A stretch of DNA of 64,000 bases from Stieleria marina (GTDB taxonomy: Bacteria > Planctomycetota > Planctomycetia > Pirellulales > Pirellulaceae): the NCBI GenBank assembly GCA_007741555.1, contig CP036526.1, forward strand, positions 744,001 through 808,000, in the 5' to 3' direction. Position 1 is the first letter of the stretch. The number at the start of each line of letters is the position of its first letter. The position numbers were made by a program, and so were the translations under genes. Positions 1 to 7,830 of this stretch are shown piece after piece. The notes beneath the pieces were generated by a model. That model did no database searches. It had not been told where the DNA came from and saw nothing but the letters and a program-made list of their open reading frames with translations.

Positions 1-524
1 TTCGGTCGATCGCTTCTAAGGCATCGGTACGTGTTTCGCAAACGATCACACCTTTGCCCGCAGCCAGTCCGTCCGCCTTGATCACGACAGGGACAGGATC
101 GTTGGGTTCGGTATATCGGTCCTTGATGTAGCGGCCGGCTTCATCGGCGGTACGAAACGTCTGGTAGTTGGCTGTGGGGATGTCGGCGGTTCGCAGCAGG
201 TTTTTGCAGAACACTTTGCTGCCTTCCAATTCCGCCGCGGCTTTGGAGGGGCCAAACGCGCGCAAGCCTTCGGCTTCGAGTGCGTCGACCAACCCCGCGA
301 CTAGAGGAATCTCGGGGCCGACGATGGTCAGGTCGATGGCGTTTTCCTTGGCAAAGGCGACGAGGCCTGGGATATCGTCCGCAGCGATATCGACATTGGT
401 TGCATCGCGGGCGGTGCCGGCATTGCCGGGGGCCACGAAAACCTTCTGCGCCCGAGGGCTCTGCTTGATTTTCCAAGCCAAAGCATGCTCACGTCCGCCA
501 CCACCAACCACTAAAACGTTCATC
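1..524 (-). CDS. purD: Phosphoribosylamine-glycine ligase, N-terminal part (runs off window)
   Basis: Second enzyme of de novo purine synthesis: joins glycine to 5-phosphoribosylamine with ATP in the cytosol. Only the first ~174 codons are in the window; the gene continues past base 1. Reading the minus strand from the ATG at 524-522 gives MNVLVVGGGGREHALAWK, the N-terminal glycine-rich signature of GARS/PurD, followed by APGNAGT and the GPE-x-PL segment typical of the N domain. The start of the ATP-grasp domain (PVVIKADGLAAGKGV) is reached near the window edge. No neighbour is arranged as an operon with it: the next gene is divergent, with about 400 bases between them. Identification is firm from the N-terminal motifs; completeness cannot be judged. 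Confidence 0.95.
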
Positions 525-919
525 AAAAAACCTGTTTGCCGTGTCGTCTGGTCATTCATCGAAGGTGCAAATTTAAGGGCTCGTCGGAGAATCAGACACC
601 GGCTTCCCGGCTATTTAGGAAGGGTTTAGCCTCAATTTTTTGGTGGCGAATGGTCGCAAACGTGTCGAAACCGGCGATTTGCCCATCTTTAGCGGTAGAC
701 GACACTTTGCTGGCTTCTAGAATTGTTGCATCCCACCGGTCACTGCTGACCCGCACTAGCCACACCGAGGCTGCCCCACCACTCATTGTGCGTTTGTCGT
801 TGTGCGTTTTAAAGGTCTCTCTCTCAGGGCGAGTCTTTTGATGCCAGCCAGTTTTTCGGTGTAAACTAAGATGTACTTCCCAATTCAGATCTGCGCGACT
901 CACTCTAGGAGAATTCGCT
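525..919. other. Divergent intergenic region between purD and cupredoxin gene
   Basis: About 395 bases without a convincing gene. Open frames on both strands here are short, basic or Ser/Arg-rich and overlap each other, so I treat them as chance. The right end holds a plausible sigma70-type promoter and the ribosome binding site for the cupredoxin gene. I see nothing else of note. Confidence 0.6.
838..867 (+). promoter_or_regulatory. Possible sigma70-type promoter for cupredoxin gene
   Basis: TTGATG (838-843), an 18-base spacer, then TAAACT (862-867) resemble -35 and -10 boxes, about 50 bases before the start codon of the downstream gene. This is pattern matching only. Planctomycete promoters are poorly defined, so confidence is low. 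Confidence 0.3.
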
Positions 920-1699
920 TTGAATTTACGTTCCCTTTCCATCGCTTTGGCACTCGCAGTGCTTGGCTCGTCGTCGGTTTTTGCACAAGGCAAAACGGGC
1001 GACCTTAAGATCACATTTAAACTGAAAGGCGACGCGCCGAAACTGAACAATGTGACCGTCACCACGGACAAACAGTTCTGTGGAAAAAAAGACATTCATG
1101 ACGAACGTTTGATCGTCAACGAAAAGAACAAAGGCGTCAAAAACGTCGTTGTCTACATCTACACCGGGCGACGCGGTACTGAACTGCCCAAGCAGCAGCC
1201 TCAGAAACGCAAACTGAATCTGGCAAACAAGGCGTGCATTTTCGAGCCGCACGTTTTGATCACGCAGACTGGTGACACCATCGAAGTCACGAACCCGGAC
1301 CAAGTCGGCCACAACACGAACTTGGCTTTCTTCAATAACGAAGCACAGAACTTCACCATCCCAGCGGGCCAATCCAAAGAAGTGGTTTTGGAAGAAGCAG
1401 AACCGGCTGTGATTCCTGTCGCCTGCAATATCCACCCTTGGATGTTGGGACACATCTTGGTCGTCGATCACCCGTTCGCCGGCATGAGCAACGAAGATGG
1501 TGTGCTGGAGATCAAAGGCATTCCTGTTGGCAAAGATGTCGTCTTCCGAGCGTGGCACGAAGTGGGCACGTTTAAGAACGAGATTCTTATCGATGGCAAA
1601 AAGGAAAAGTGGAAGTCCAACAAGTTCGAGCTGGATATCAAAGAAGGCATGAACGATCTGGGCGTGGTTGAAATCCCGATCGGCGAGTTCGATCTGTAG
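920..1699 (+). CDS. Secreted cupredoxin-domain protein with intact type-1 copper ligands
   Basis: A 259-residue exported protein with a signal peptide (residues 1-23, ending VFAQ). The C-terminal half is cupredoxin-like. His131 (in VGHNTNL), Cys169, His172 and Met175 (in ACNIHPWM) are spaced as the His-Cys-His-Met ligands of a blue-copper centre. This suggests periplasmic electron transfer or copper binding, by family analogy. The last ~75 residues (GVLEIKGIPVGKDVVFRAWHE) look like a carboxypeptidase-regulatory-like beta fold seen in related 'methylamine utilization-like' planctomycete proteins. Start choice: TTG at 920 preceded by AGGAG at 907-911, a good Shine-Dalgarno; no ATG gives a full signal peptide. 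The next gene is a tandem paralogue that has lost two copper ligands. A strong intrinsic terminator follows, so the two copies are probably separate transcripts. Copper binding is inferred, not shown. Confidence 0.85.
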   Translation: MNLRSLSIALALAVLGSSSVFAQGKTGDLKITFKLKGDAPKLNNVTVTTDKQFCGKKDIHDERLIVNEKNKGVKNVVVYIYTGRRGTELPKQQPQKRKLNLANKACIFEPHVLITQTGDTIEVTNPDQVGHNTNLAFFNNEAQNFTIPAGQSKEVVLEEAEPAVIPVACNIHPWMLGHILVVDHPFAGMSNEDGVLEIKGIPVGKDVVFRAWHEVGTFKNEILIDGKKEKWKSNKFELDIKEGMNDLGVVEIPIGEFDL

Positions 1700-1729
1700 G
1701 GTTTAGCAACTCTCGATAAAATCACTCAA

Positions 1730-1761
1730 CGGTCGCGAGCATTTGCTCGCGACCGTTTTTT
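1730..1761 (+). terminator. Rho-independent terminator after cupredoxin gene
   Basis: Perfect 11-bp stem (CGGTCGCGAGC / GCTCGCGACCG), four-base ATTT loop, then six T. It begins 30 bases after the stop codon of the first cupredoxin gene and is the strongest terminator in this stretch. Confidence 0.92.
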
Positions 1762-1845
1762 ATACGCGGGCGCAAACGTCGTCTGTCGGACGCCGCTGGT
1801 AAGACAGCTTTTTTTCAGTTCAGCGGCCGTACATTGCGTTTGGTG

Positions 1846-1867
1846 CCCTGCGAACGGCGGCGCAGGA
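1846..1867. repeat. REP-like dispersed palindrome, copy 1
   Basis: CCTGCG (1847-1852), then AACGGCGG, then CGCAGG (1861-1866), followed by ACTAC. The same core, CCTGCGAACGGCG-x-CGCAGGAC-x-AC, recurs at 5835-5860. Both copies lie in intergenic DNA, which fits a small dispersed palindromic element. No function can be assigned. Confidence 0.55.
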
Positions 1868-1946
1868 CTACTTTGGGTTTGCGTCAGTCCCGCGTGATAG
1901 AATTTGGCAACTTGGTAACTGTGTCTTGTGTTAGGAAGCAGCAGCG

Positions 1947-2711
1947 ATGAAGTTGATCCATTTACTCTTGGCCTTGCCGATCGTGATCACGTTTGGCGAT
2001 CATTCGCTGGCTAATGAAACGGGTGACTTGAAGATCACGTTCAAGTTGCGGGGGCAGGCTCCCAGCCCAATGCCAATCGCACTGCCGCGGCCGCTTCGGG
2101 GAAACATTACTTCTGTGGATGAGAGCTTGGTCGTCGATCCAAAGACCAATGGAATTAAGAACGTGGTGGTTTATGTCTATACGGGGCGGCGCGGGACAAA
2201 GCTGCCGCCGCAGCCTGCACGAAAAAGAATGTTCCGGCTTTCGGCTCGCAATGGTCGTTTGGAACCGCACATTGTTTTGCTGCAAGCGGGCGATACGATG
2301 CGTTTCCGCAACTTTGACCCCGTTGGATACAACTTGAATGTTCCTGCGTTCAATAATCCGCCCCGTGGCGCCGTCTTGCCTCCCAATGGAAACAACGATT
2401 TTAAGTTCCCAAGGTCGGAGCCGGCCCTGTTACCGGTTGCGTGCAACATTCATCCCTGGATTAGTGCTTTTGTCTTGGTGGTTGATCACACCTTTTTTGC
2501 AAAGTCGGATGCAGAGGGGGTATTGGAAATCAAAGGATTGCCGGCGGGTGAGGAAATTGTTTTTCGCGCCTGGCATGAACGAGGGACTTTCAAGAATCAG
2601 ATTTTCATCAATGACAAAGAAGACGCTTGGAAGTCCAACAAGTTTAAATTGGCGATCAAACCTGGGATGAACGATCTAGGTGTTGTAGAAACTCCGCTGA
2701 ACCAATTTTGA
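1947..2711 (+). CDS. Cupredoxin-like paralogue with degraded copper site
   Basis: A 254-residue secreted protein (signal peptide about 1-23, ending LANE) clearly paralogous along its whole length to the preceding gene. Shared blocks include TGDLKITFKL, GIKNVVVY-YTGRRGT-LP, LPVACNIHPW, GVLEIKGLPAG and FRAWHERGTFKNQI. Two of the four type-1 copper ligands are replaced: the first His is Tyr128 (VGYNLN) and the axial Met is Ile172 (NIHPWI). Cys166 and His169 remain. The Cys54 region of the first protein is also missing. I infer the fold is kept but a normal blue-copper centre is unlikely, so it may be a partner, a chaperone or a diverging duplicate. It has its own ATG, and the terminator after the first copy implies separate transcription. 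Confidence 0.8.
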   Translation: MKLIHLLLALPIVITFGDHSLANETGDLKITFKLRGQAPSPMPIALPRPLRGNITSVDESLVVDPKTNGIKNVVVYVYTGRRGTKLPPQPARKRMFRLSARNGRLEPHIVLLQAGDTMRFRNFDPVGYNLNVPAFNNPPRGAVLPPNGNNDFKFPRSEPALLPVACNIHPWISAFVLVVDHTFFAKSDAEGVLEIKGLPAGEEIVFRAWHERGTFKNQIFINDKEDAWKSNKFKLAIKPGMNDLGVVETPLNQF

Positions 2712-2737
2712 GTTTGGGAGCTCATCGGATCAATCGG

Positions 2738-3313
2738 CTAAAGATCATCCGGTGCGTTTACGTTGCGAGCAGCATCACTTGGTATTAATACCGTCTGATG
2801 TGGTTGTGTTGCAATCCAGCGATACAGGCTACGGTCATCCGAAAGAGCAAGTTGCTTGAGCAAGGGCAACGTCGCGATCGGATAGCACGCAATGAGCGGT
2901 TGTAACCTATTGGTCTCGTCGATCGCGCAGGTGAGAACCCGGTTTGCTGTCCACACGGATTTCAACGTGGTCAAATGCACGTGCGTTAGGCAAGGCATAT
3001 CAACGGGGGTGACCAAGCAAGCGGCGAAGTTGTTATCCGATGCGTACTGCAGGGCACTGATGATGCCGGTGATCGGACCTTGAAACGCCACGTTATCGTG
3101 CAAGAAGACGTGGTTGAGATCGACTGGCTTTTCGTTGGCGGCACCGGCGATGCAAACTTCGGCACAGACAGCTTGCAACTGATCGATCGCGTGATCAATG
3201 AATCGACCGCCGTCGGAGTGCGGTAGCAGTGATTTGTTGCTGCCCATTCGTGATGATTTTCCGCCGCAAAGAACAACGCCCAGGATGCGATCTTTCACGT
3301 TGCCAGTGTTCAC
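2738..3313 (-). CDS. mobA: Molybdenum cofactor guanylyltransferase
   Basis: Transfers GMP from GTP to molybdopterin to make the bis-MGD precursor, or a related nucleotidyltransfer to Mo-cofactor, in the cytosol. The N-terminus GVVLCGGKSSRMGSNKSLLP is the nucleotide-binding signature of the MobA/NTP-transferase family. VTPVDMPCL supplies the metal-binding Asp loop and GPITGI the middle motif. Length of 191 residues is normal. I chose GTG at 3313-3311, which overlaps the stop of the upstream gene as GTGA (4 bases), implying translational coupling. The open frame continues upstream to 3451, but that part only shadows the neighbour. It is last in a three-gene minus-strand set after cobA-hemD and the CMD-family gene. 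No other Mo-cofactor gene is in the window. Confidence 0.9.
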   Translation of the reverse strand: MNTGNVKDRILGVVLCGGKSSRMGSNKSLLPHSDGGRFIDHAIDQLQAVCAEVCIAGAANEKPVDLNHVFLHDNVAFQGPITGIISALQYASDNNFAACLVTPVDMPCLTHVHLTTLKSVWTANRVLTCAIDETNRLQPLIACYPIATLPLLKQLALSDDRSLYRWIATQPHQTVLIPSDAARNVNAPDDL

Positions 3314-3624
3314 GATTCGTGTTTTTGTAAAACGTCTTCGACCCACGATCGAGCTCGCATCATCGTTGGGAAACCAATCGTCGGAGCGGAGACAACGGCA
3401 ACGTGGTGTAGGTCTGCAGGCGTACAACCGGCTTGCAGTGCTTTGCGGCAATGCGAGTGGGCGGCACCCTCCAGGCCCGAGCCGATGGAGATGGCAAGTT
3501 TGACCAACGCCACTTCGCGAGCAGACAGTGGACCGGCCTCACGTGCGGCTTGTCCAAAGGATTCGTAAGATTGCATCAACTCCGGATAGTCGGAGTGCAT
3601 CTTCTTGTAGGACTTAGGGATCAT
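3310..3624 (-). CDS. Carboxymuconolactone decarboxylase / AhpD-like protein
   Basis: A 104-residue cytosolic protein of the CMD/AhpD fold. EVALVKLAISIGSGLEGAAHSHCRKALQAG and ADLHHVAVVSAPTIGFPTMM match the helical core of the family. Members are peroxidase-linked disulfide reductases or gamma-carboxymuconolactone decarboxylases. The usual CxxC is absent: there is one Cys in HSHC and another in the following AGC. A redox role is therefore uncertain, and a decarboxylase-like or unknown role is equally possible. Its stop overlaps the mobA start by 4 bases, and it lies 68 bases downstream of cobA-hemD, so the three are probably co-transcribed. Confidence 0.8.
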   Translation of the reverse strand: MIPKSYKKMHSDYPELMQSYESFGQAAREAGPLSAREVALVKLAISIGSGLEGAAHSHCRKALQAGCTPADLHHVAVVSAPTIGFPTMMRARSWVEDVLQKHES

Positions 3625-3692
3625 GGCGCAATGTGGTTTTCAGGATTCGTTTAACAAGAAATTTCGTCGGCCGCGTGACACCTTTCGCAGGG

Positions 3693-5207
3693 CTACTTGG
3701 CGTCGGCCTGAATGGCTTCGATCAGGGCTTTCATCGTATAAGGATCGGCTTCGGCGTCGATCTGGTAGCCCAAGCTGGTGAGCGTTTGGGATGTAATGGG
3801 GCTGAGGCTGGCGAGCTTGGTTGTTTTCAAATGATCGCCAAAGAGCCGGTGTAGGTTTTCCGCTGTTGCACTGCTGGTGACCGTGACCCAGTCGATCTGG
3901 CCGTTGCTAAGTGCTTCGGCGATCTTAGGGGCTGCCTGCGGGACATCGACATTGTTGTACGCGACGACCTGGGTGACGTCGGCGCCGGCTGATTGGAGTG
4001 TGCTGGCCAGCGTATCACTGCCACGACTGGCTCGGACGATTGTGATCTTCATCCCTTCGACGCCCGGTGCGAGGAGTTTGGCAAGCGAGTCGGCGCTGAA
4101 GTTGTCCGGCATAATGTCGGCGTTTAGGTAATATTCTTTCAGAGTCTCGGCGGTTTGGCTGCCGACCGCGGCGATATCCGGTGCGTTTAAATGCCGAATG
4201 TCTCCGACACGATCCATCATTCGATCCAGGAAGTACCGAACGCCATTGCGGCTGCAGAAAATCAATATCTCGCATGCGTTCAGGTCCGCAATCGCCTGAT
4301 CGACCGGACCCCAATCGTCCGGTGGCCCGATCGCAATGGCGGGCTGCAACAGAACGTGGGCACCCAAGTCACGAAGCGGACTGGCCAATGCTTCGGCTTG
4401 TTCGGCGGGCCGCGTGACCAAGATGGTTTGCCCGAACAGCGCTCGGTGCTCGGCCCAGTTCATCGATTCCGCCAATTCGGTTACCGGGCCGATGATCGCG
4501 ATCACTGGCGGGCGAAATTTACTGGCCGGAGTCAGGCTGTCGGCGACTTTGTCCAATCGGCAATGGATCGTTTGTTGATCGTTGTGGCTGCAACGGCGTA
4601 TCAACGCGACGGGAGTGTCGGGGGATTTGCCGGCAGAGATCAACGACTGAGTCCAGCTTTCGGCGGTCGTAACGCCCATGTAGACAACCAGCGTGCCGGG
4701 AAACCGGGCCAATGCTTCCCAGTCGAGGGCCGATTCGCTTTTGCCGGGTTCTTCGTGGCCGGTGATCAGGGCGACGGCCGAAGCAAGCTTCCGGTCGGTG
4801 ACGGGGATGCCAGCGTAGGAGCCAGCGGCCAGGGCTGCAGTGATTCCGGGCACGATCTCGAATGGCACGTCGGCTTGGCGAAGGGCATCGACTTCTTCGG
4901 CTGTGCGGGCAAAAACGGCCGGGTCGCCACCTTTGAGCCGGGACACTCGGAGGCCATTTTGGGCGTGGATAAGTATTTCGGCGATTATTTCGTCCTGGCG
5001 CCAGATCCTTTGCTGGCCATGTTTTCCGACGCAGATGTGTTTGGCGGAGGGGGCGTGACGCAGGAGATCGGCGTTGCTGAGCCCGTCGTAGAGGACGACG
5101 TCGGATCGGCCCAGTAATTCGGCTCCTCGCAGCGTCAAAAGCCCTGGATCGCCGGGGCCGGCGCCGATAAGGTAGACAATTCCGTGGTTTCGATCAGAGG
5201 TTGGCAT
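3693..5207 (-). CDS. cobA-hemD: Fused uroporphyrinogen-III C-methyltransferase / uroporphyrinogen-III synthase
   Basis: A 504-residue bifunctional tetrapyrrole enzyme. Residues ~10-250 are SUMT/CobA: VYLIGAGPGDPGLLTLRGAE at the start, RLKGGDPAVFAR, VPGITAALAAGSYAGIPVTDR and the ALITGHE strand. It adds methyl groups at C2 and C7 of uroporphyrinogen III using SAM (siroheme/B12 branch). Residues ~260-504 are HemD, which closes hydroxymethylbilane to uroporphyrinogen III; TILVTRPAEQAEALASPLRDLGA opens the domain and VTSSATAENL closes it. Such fusions are known in several bacteria. It heads the group with the CMD-like gene and mobA. hemB, an earlier enzyme of the same pathway, is also in the window at 21.3-22.3 kb. 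Confidence 0.93.
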   Translation of the reverse strand: MPTSDRNHGIVYLIGAGPGDPGLLTLRGAELLGRSDVVLYDGLSNADLLRHAPSAKHICVGKHGQQRIWRQDEIIAEILIHAQNGLRVSRLKGGDPAVFARTAEEVDALRQADVPFEIVPGITAALAAGSYAGIPVTDRKLASAVALITGHEEPGKSESALDWEALARFPGTLVVYMGVTTAESWTQSLISAGKSPDTPVALIRRCSHNDQQTIHCRLDKVADSLTPASKFRPPVIAIIGPVTELAESMNWAEHRALFGQTILVTRPAEQAEALASPLRDLGAHVLLQPAIAIGPPDDWGPVDQAIADLNACEILIFCSRNGVRYFLDRMMDRVGDIRHLNAPDIAAVGSQTAETLKEYYLNADIMPDNFSADSLAKLLAPGVEGMKITIVRASRGSDTLASTLQSAGADVTQVVAYNNVDVPQAAPKIAEALSNGQIDWVTVTSSATAENLHRLFGDHLKTTKLASLSPITSQTLTSLGYQIDAEADPYTMKALIEAIQADAK

Positions 5208-5227
5208 AGAGGACTTGGTCTGAAATT

Positions 5228-5299
5228 AAGGTGTCTGACCCTTTCCAGTGGTGTGTATGTTCAGCTGGTTCGGACTGCCATTTTCAGGGTCAGACCCCT
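5228..5299. repeat. Inverted-repeat element (GTCTGACCCT ... AGGGTCAGAC)
   Basis: GTCTGACCCT at 5232-5241 and its exact complement AGGGTCAGAC at 5286-5295 are separated by 44 bases, with flanking AAGG and CCTT also matching imperfectly. It sits in the 243-base gap between cobA-hemD (minus) and rpsT (plus). It resembles short REP/RAYT-type or miniature inverted-repeat elements. No transposase gene is nearby. A regulatory hairpin is the alternative. Confidence 0.5.
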
Positions 5300-5450
5300 T
5301 TTTAAGGCAAAGCGTGGCCCCATTTTCGCCTGAAAAGTTGACTCTGGACAGGCGGCGAGTGGGTCGCCATAATACGCGGCCCCAAAGAAAACCTTTGTTT
5401 CCGATCAACTGACGCCATTTTGACGCCTCGACCGCGTCCTGCAATCGAAA

Positions 5451-5723
5451 ATGCCAAACAACGCTTCATCAAAAAAACGCCTTCGTCAAAACGAAAAACT
5501 TCGCGTTCACAACAAGTCGATCAAGAGCAACATGCGTTCTCAGGTCCGTGCCGTGCGTACTGCCGCCGCCGCTGGAGATACCGAAAAAGCTCAAGCTGAA
5601 TTTCGTCTCGCTTGCAAAAAGCTCGATCGCGCTGCGTCAAGAAACTTGATCCACCGCAATGCAGCTGCTCGCAGCAAGAGCCGTTTGAGCAAAGTAGTCA
5701 AAGACGCAGGCGGCAAAGCGTAA
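5451..5723 (+). CDS. rpsT: 30S ribosomal protein S20
   Basis: A 90-residue, Lys/Arg-rich primary 16S-rRNA-binding protein of the small subunit. NNASSKKRLRQNEKLRVHNKSIKS and the C-terminal HRNAAARSKSRLSKVVK are the conserved S20 helices, and length is typical. ATG at 5451. It is monocistronic here and followed at 28 bases by a strong intrinsic terminator, as expected for a highly expressed gene. Confidence 0.97.
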   Translation: MPNNASSKKRLRQNEKLRVHNKSIKSNMRSQVRAVRTAAAAGDTEKAQAEFRLACKKLDRAASRNLIHRNAAARSKSRLSKVVKDAGGKA

Positions 5724-5749
5724 CGTCGCTTTCCAAAACGAATCAAAGA

Positions 5750-5780
5750 AAAAGCCACCGAGTGATCGGTGGCTTTTTTT
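5750..5780 (+). terminator. Rho-independent terminator after rpsT
   Basis: AAGCCACCG (5752-5760), six-base loop AGTGAT, CGGTGGCTT (5767-5775), with an upstream A-run and a seven-T tail. Classic bidirectional-looking L-shaped terminator directly after rpsT. Confidence 0.93.
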
Positions 5781-5834
5781 GTAGTGATAACGCGTTTGAA
5801 AAAAAAGACACGTTCTTTCTCGCCAAGCGAGGCG

Positions 5835-5860
5835 TGTCCTGCGAACGGCGTCGCAGGACA
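5835..5860. repeat. REP-like dispersed palindrome, copy 2
   Basis: TGTCCTGCGA (5835-5844), loop ACGGCG, TCGCAGGACA (5851-5860): a perfect 10-bp stem. The core matches the copy at 1846-1867. It lies between the rpsT terminator and the 3' end of the convergent aminotransferase gene. It could also help terminate that gene, but no T-run follows on the minus strand. Confidence 0.55.
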
Positions 5861-5888
5861 ACGAAGTGCTTTTTTCAGAGTGGCTTTG

Positions 5889-7154
5889 TTATGCCCAGAC
5901 CAACCCGGCGTCACCTAGTCGCTGTTTGGTCTCGGCCATCAAGGCGTCTTCTTCTGCTTCAGTGTCGGCGACATAGGTCACGCTGAATCGCAAATACGAT
6001 CCGGCATCATCCCAAGGTACCGTGACGATGCCGAACTGTTCGATCAAGTGACGGGTGGCGTCTTCGCCAGCCGCGAACGTTTCGCCCGACTTGGTTCCGC
6101 TGGGTGACTTGGTGTAAAGGAAATACGTTCCGCCGGGCATCTCACATTCGAAGCCACATTCTTTCAGCGTGGCGACCAGTTTCTCCATTCGGCGACGGTA
6201 TTTGGCATTGATGCGTTGCGGGATCGAATCATCGTCCAGCGCCGCTGCGGCCGCTTTTTGCGTGGCGATGAATTGGCCGCTGTCGCTGTTGTCTTTGACG
6301 TCGGAAAATGCCGACACGATTCGCTCGTGACCGCAGACAAATCCCATTCGCCAGCCGATCATGTCGTAGCCTTTGCTCATCGAATGCACTTCGACTCCCA
6401 CGTCCATCGCTCCGGGGGTTTCCAGGAACGATCGCGGTTTTCCGTCAAACGTCAGCATGATGTGTGCGGCGTCTTGCACAACGACGAACTCTTTCTCTTT
6501 GGCCAGTGCAACGACTTTCTCAAAGAACTCTGGCGAGCAAGTCGTGCCGGTGGGCGAGTTGGGATAGTTCAGCACCATCAATTTGGTCCGGCGATAAACA
6601 TCATCGGGAATCGAATCCAAATCGGGCAAGAAACCATTTTCAGCCAACAACGGAAGCTTGAAAACTTCGCCGCCGTAGTAACGTGTGTGCGTCCCGGCAA
6701 CCGGATAGCCCGGGACGGTCATCATCGTGATGTCGCCGGGATTGATAAAGCAGGCAGGCAACATGGCGTAGGCCGGTTTGCTGCCGATGCAGTGATTGAT
6801 TTGCGTGGCCGGATCTAACTTGACGCCGAAATTTCGCTGCATGAAACGTGCGGCGGCTGCTTTGTATTCGGCAACACCGTTATCAGCGTAGCCACGGTTT
6901 TCGACCTTGTTGACTTCGTCGCCCATGACTTTGCGTACCGATTCGTCGGCCATGGCGTCATTTTCGCCAATGCCGAAATCCAGCAGTTTGCGATCGGGGT
7001 GATCCGCGAGGGCCTTTCGTTTGGCACGTTTGATCTTTTCAAATTTGTAGATCTCGGTGCCTTTGCCGTAGTCCGCTCCGCCGATGCGGTCAGCAAAGAG
7101 ACTTTGAAAATAAGGGTCGGTCGCCGAAGCGTTGTCTTTGGTAGCGGTTGACAT
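5889..7154 (-). CDS. dapL: LL-diaminopimelate aminotransferase-like enzyme (fold-type I PLP)
   Basis: A 421-residue aminotransferase. GIGENDAMADESV, the RGYADNGVAEYKAA segment, NYPNSPTGTTCS and the Schiff-base Lys261 in SMSKGYDMIGWRMGF place it in the aspartate-aminotransferase class I/II family, closest in motif layout to DapL. DapL makes LL-diaminopimelate from tetrahydrodipicolinate in one step, for lysine and wall precursor synthesis. The open frame starts at 7217, but ATG at 7154 (MSTATKDNAS) is the better start, since the preceding residues are not family-like. It stands alone on the minus strand. The general aminotransferase assignment is firm; the DapL substrate is inferred from motifs only, and another keto-acid aminotransferase is possible. 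Confidence 0.8.
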   Translation of the reverse strand: MSTATKDNASATDPYFQSLFADRIGGADYGKGTEIYKFEKIKRAKRKALADHPDRKLLDFGIGENDAMADESVRKVMGDEVNKVENRGYADNGVAEYKAAAARFMQRNFGVKLDPATQINHCIGSKPAYAMLPACFINPGDITMMTVPGYPVAGTHTRYYGGEVFKLPLLAENGFLPDLDSIPDDVYRRTKLMVLNYPNSPTGTTCSPEFFEKVVALAKEKEFVVVQDAAHIMLTFDGKPRSFLETPGAMDVGVEVHSMSKGYDMIGWRMGFVCGHERIVSAFSDVKDNSDSGQFIATQKAAAAALDDDSIPQRINAKYRRRMEKLVATLKECGFECEMPGGTYFLYTKSPSGTKSGETFAAGEDATRHLIEQFGIVTVPWDDAGSYLRFSVTYVADTEAEEDALMAETKQRLGDAGLVWA

Positions 7155-7242
7155 GGGCAATCTGAACTGGTGGAAATGATCGAATCGAAGACCTACGAAG
7201 TTAAATTGCTTGCCCATCAGTAGGCAAGGGCGGAGCGAAATT

Positions 7243-7830
7243 TCAGGCTTGCTGATGAGTCGTATCTGCGGCAGATTGCTCAGCGACCAGGCGTTTTGCG
7301 ACCATCAGTTTCAGCGGTCGAAAGACTCGGACGGACACCAAAGCTCCGGCCAAGCCGACGCATCCGCCCAGAATCAAGAAGAAGGCGTTGGCCATTAACG
7401 CTGGAAGCAAGGAGGCAGCGAGCCAGGAAGTGAAACCGGAAACCGCAGCAAAACGCGTCAGCGAATCGGGGGTCCAGTCGGCCGTCGTGTGCCCCATCGC
7501 GACGAAAACAAGGTACACCAGCGGTACTGTCGCCATGGCAACTGCGCATCCCAGCGTGAATCCGAACACTACGGCTATGATTGGGGTTGTCAGCATGCCC
7601 GGGCTCAACGAACCAAAATTCCATAGCACAGACGCAACGGCAAGAAAAAATCCGACCACGGCCCCGGACACACCCACTCCCAAGATTCCGTTGCCGATCA
7701 CCTCGCCGCTTCCGACTATTTCCATTTCCACTGGTTCGGTAGAAACCATCGGATCAAGGACTTCATGGGTTGGCGCGTATGGATTGATCGTCGGAGCAGT
7801 TGCGACCGGTTTGCGGTCGGGGTCATTCAT
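7243..7830 (-). CDS. Multi-TM hypothetical protein, paralogue A
   Basis: I do not recognise a family. The 195-residue protein starts MNDPDRKPVATAPTINPYAPTHE. The PTINPYAP motif recurs in the upstream paralogue and is a common N-terminal tag of planctomycete membrane proteins. Four hydrophobic segments follow (about residues 45-75, 85-110, 130-150 and 150-175). ATG at 7830-7828 overlaps the TGA of the upstream gene by one base (TGATG), so the pair is translationally coupled. The frame could also begin at an adjacent TTG one codon earlier. Function unknown; the inner membrane is the likely location. Confidence 0.7.
   Translation of the reverse strand: MNDPDRKPVATAPTINPYAPTHEVLDPMVSTEPVEMEIVGSGEVIGNGILGVGVSGAVVGFFLAVASVLWNFGSLSPGMLTTPIIAVVFGFTLGCAVAMATVPLVYLVFVAMGHTTADWTPDSLTRFAAVSGFTSWLAASLLPALMANAFFLILGGCVGLAGALVSVRVFRPLKLMVAKRLVAEQSAADTTHQQA

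Noticed and set aside
4191-5117. 308-residue plus-strand frame opposite cobA-hemD
   Set aside because: It lies antisense to a clear enzyme and has no domain of its own.
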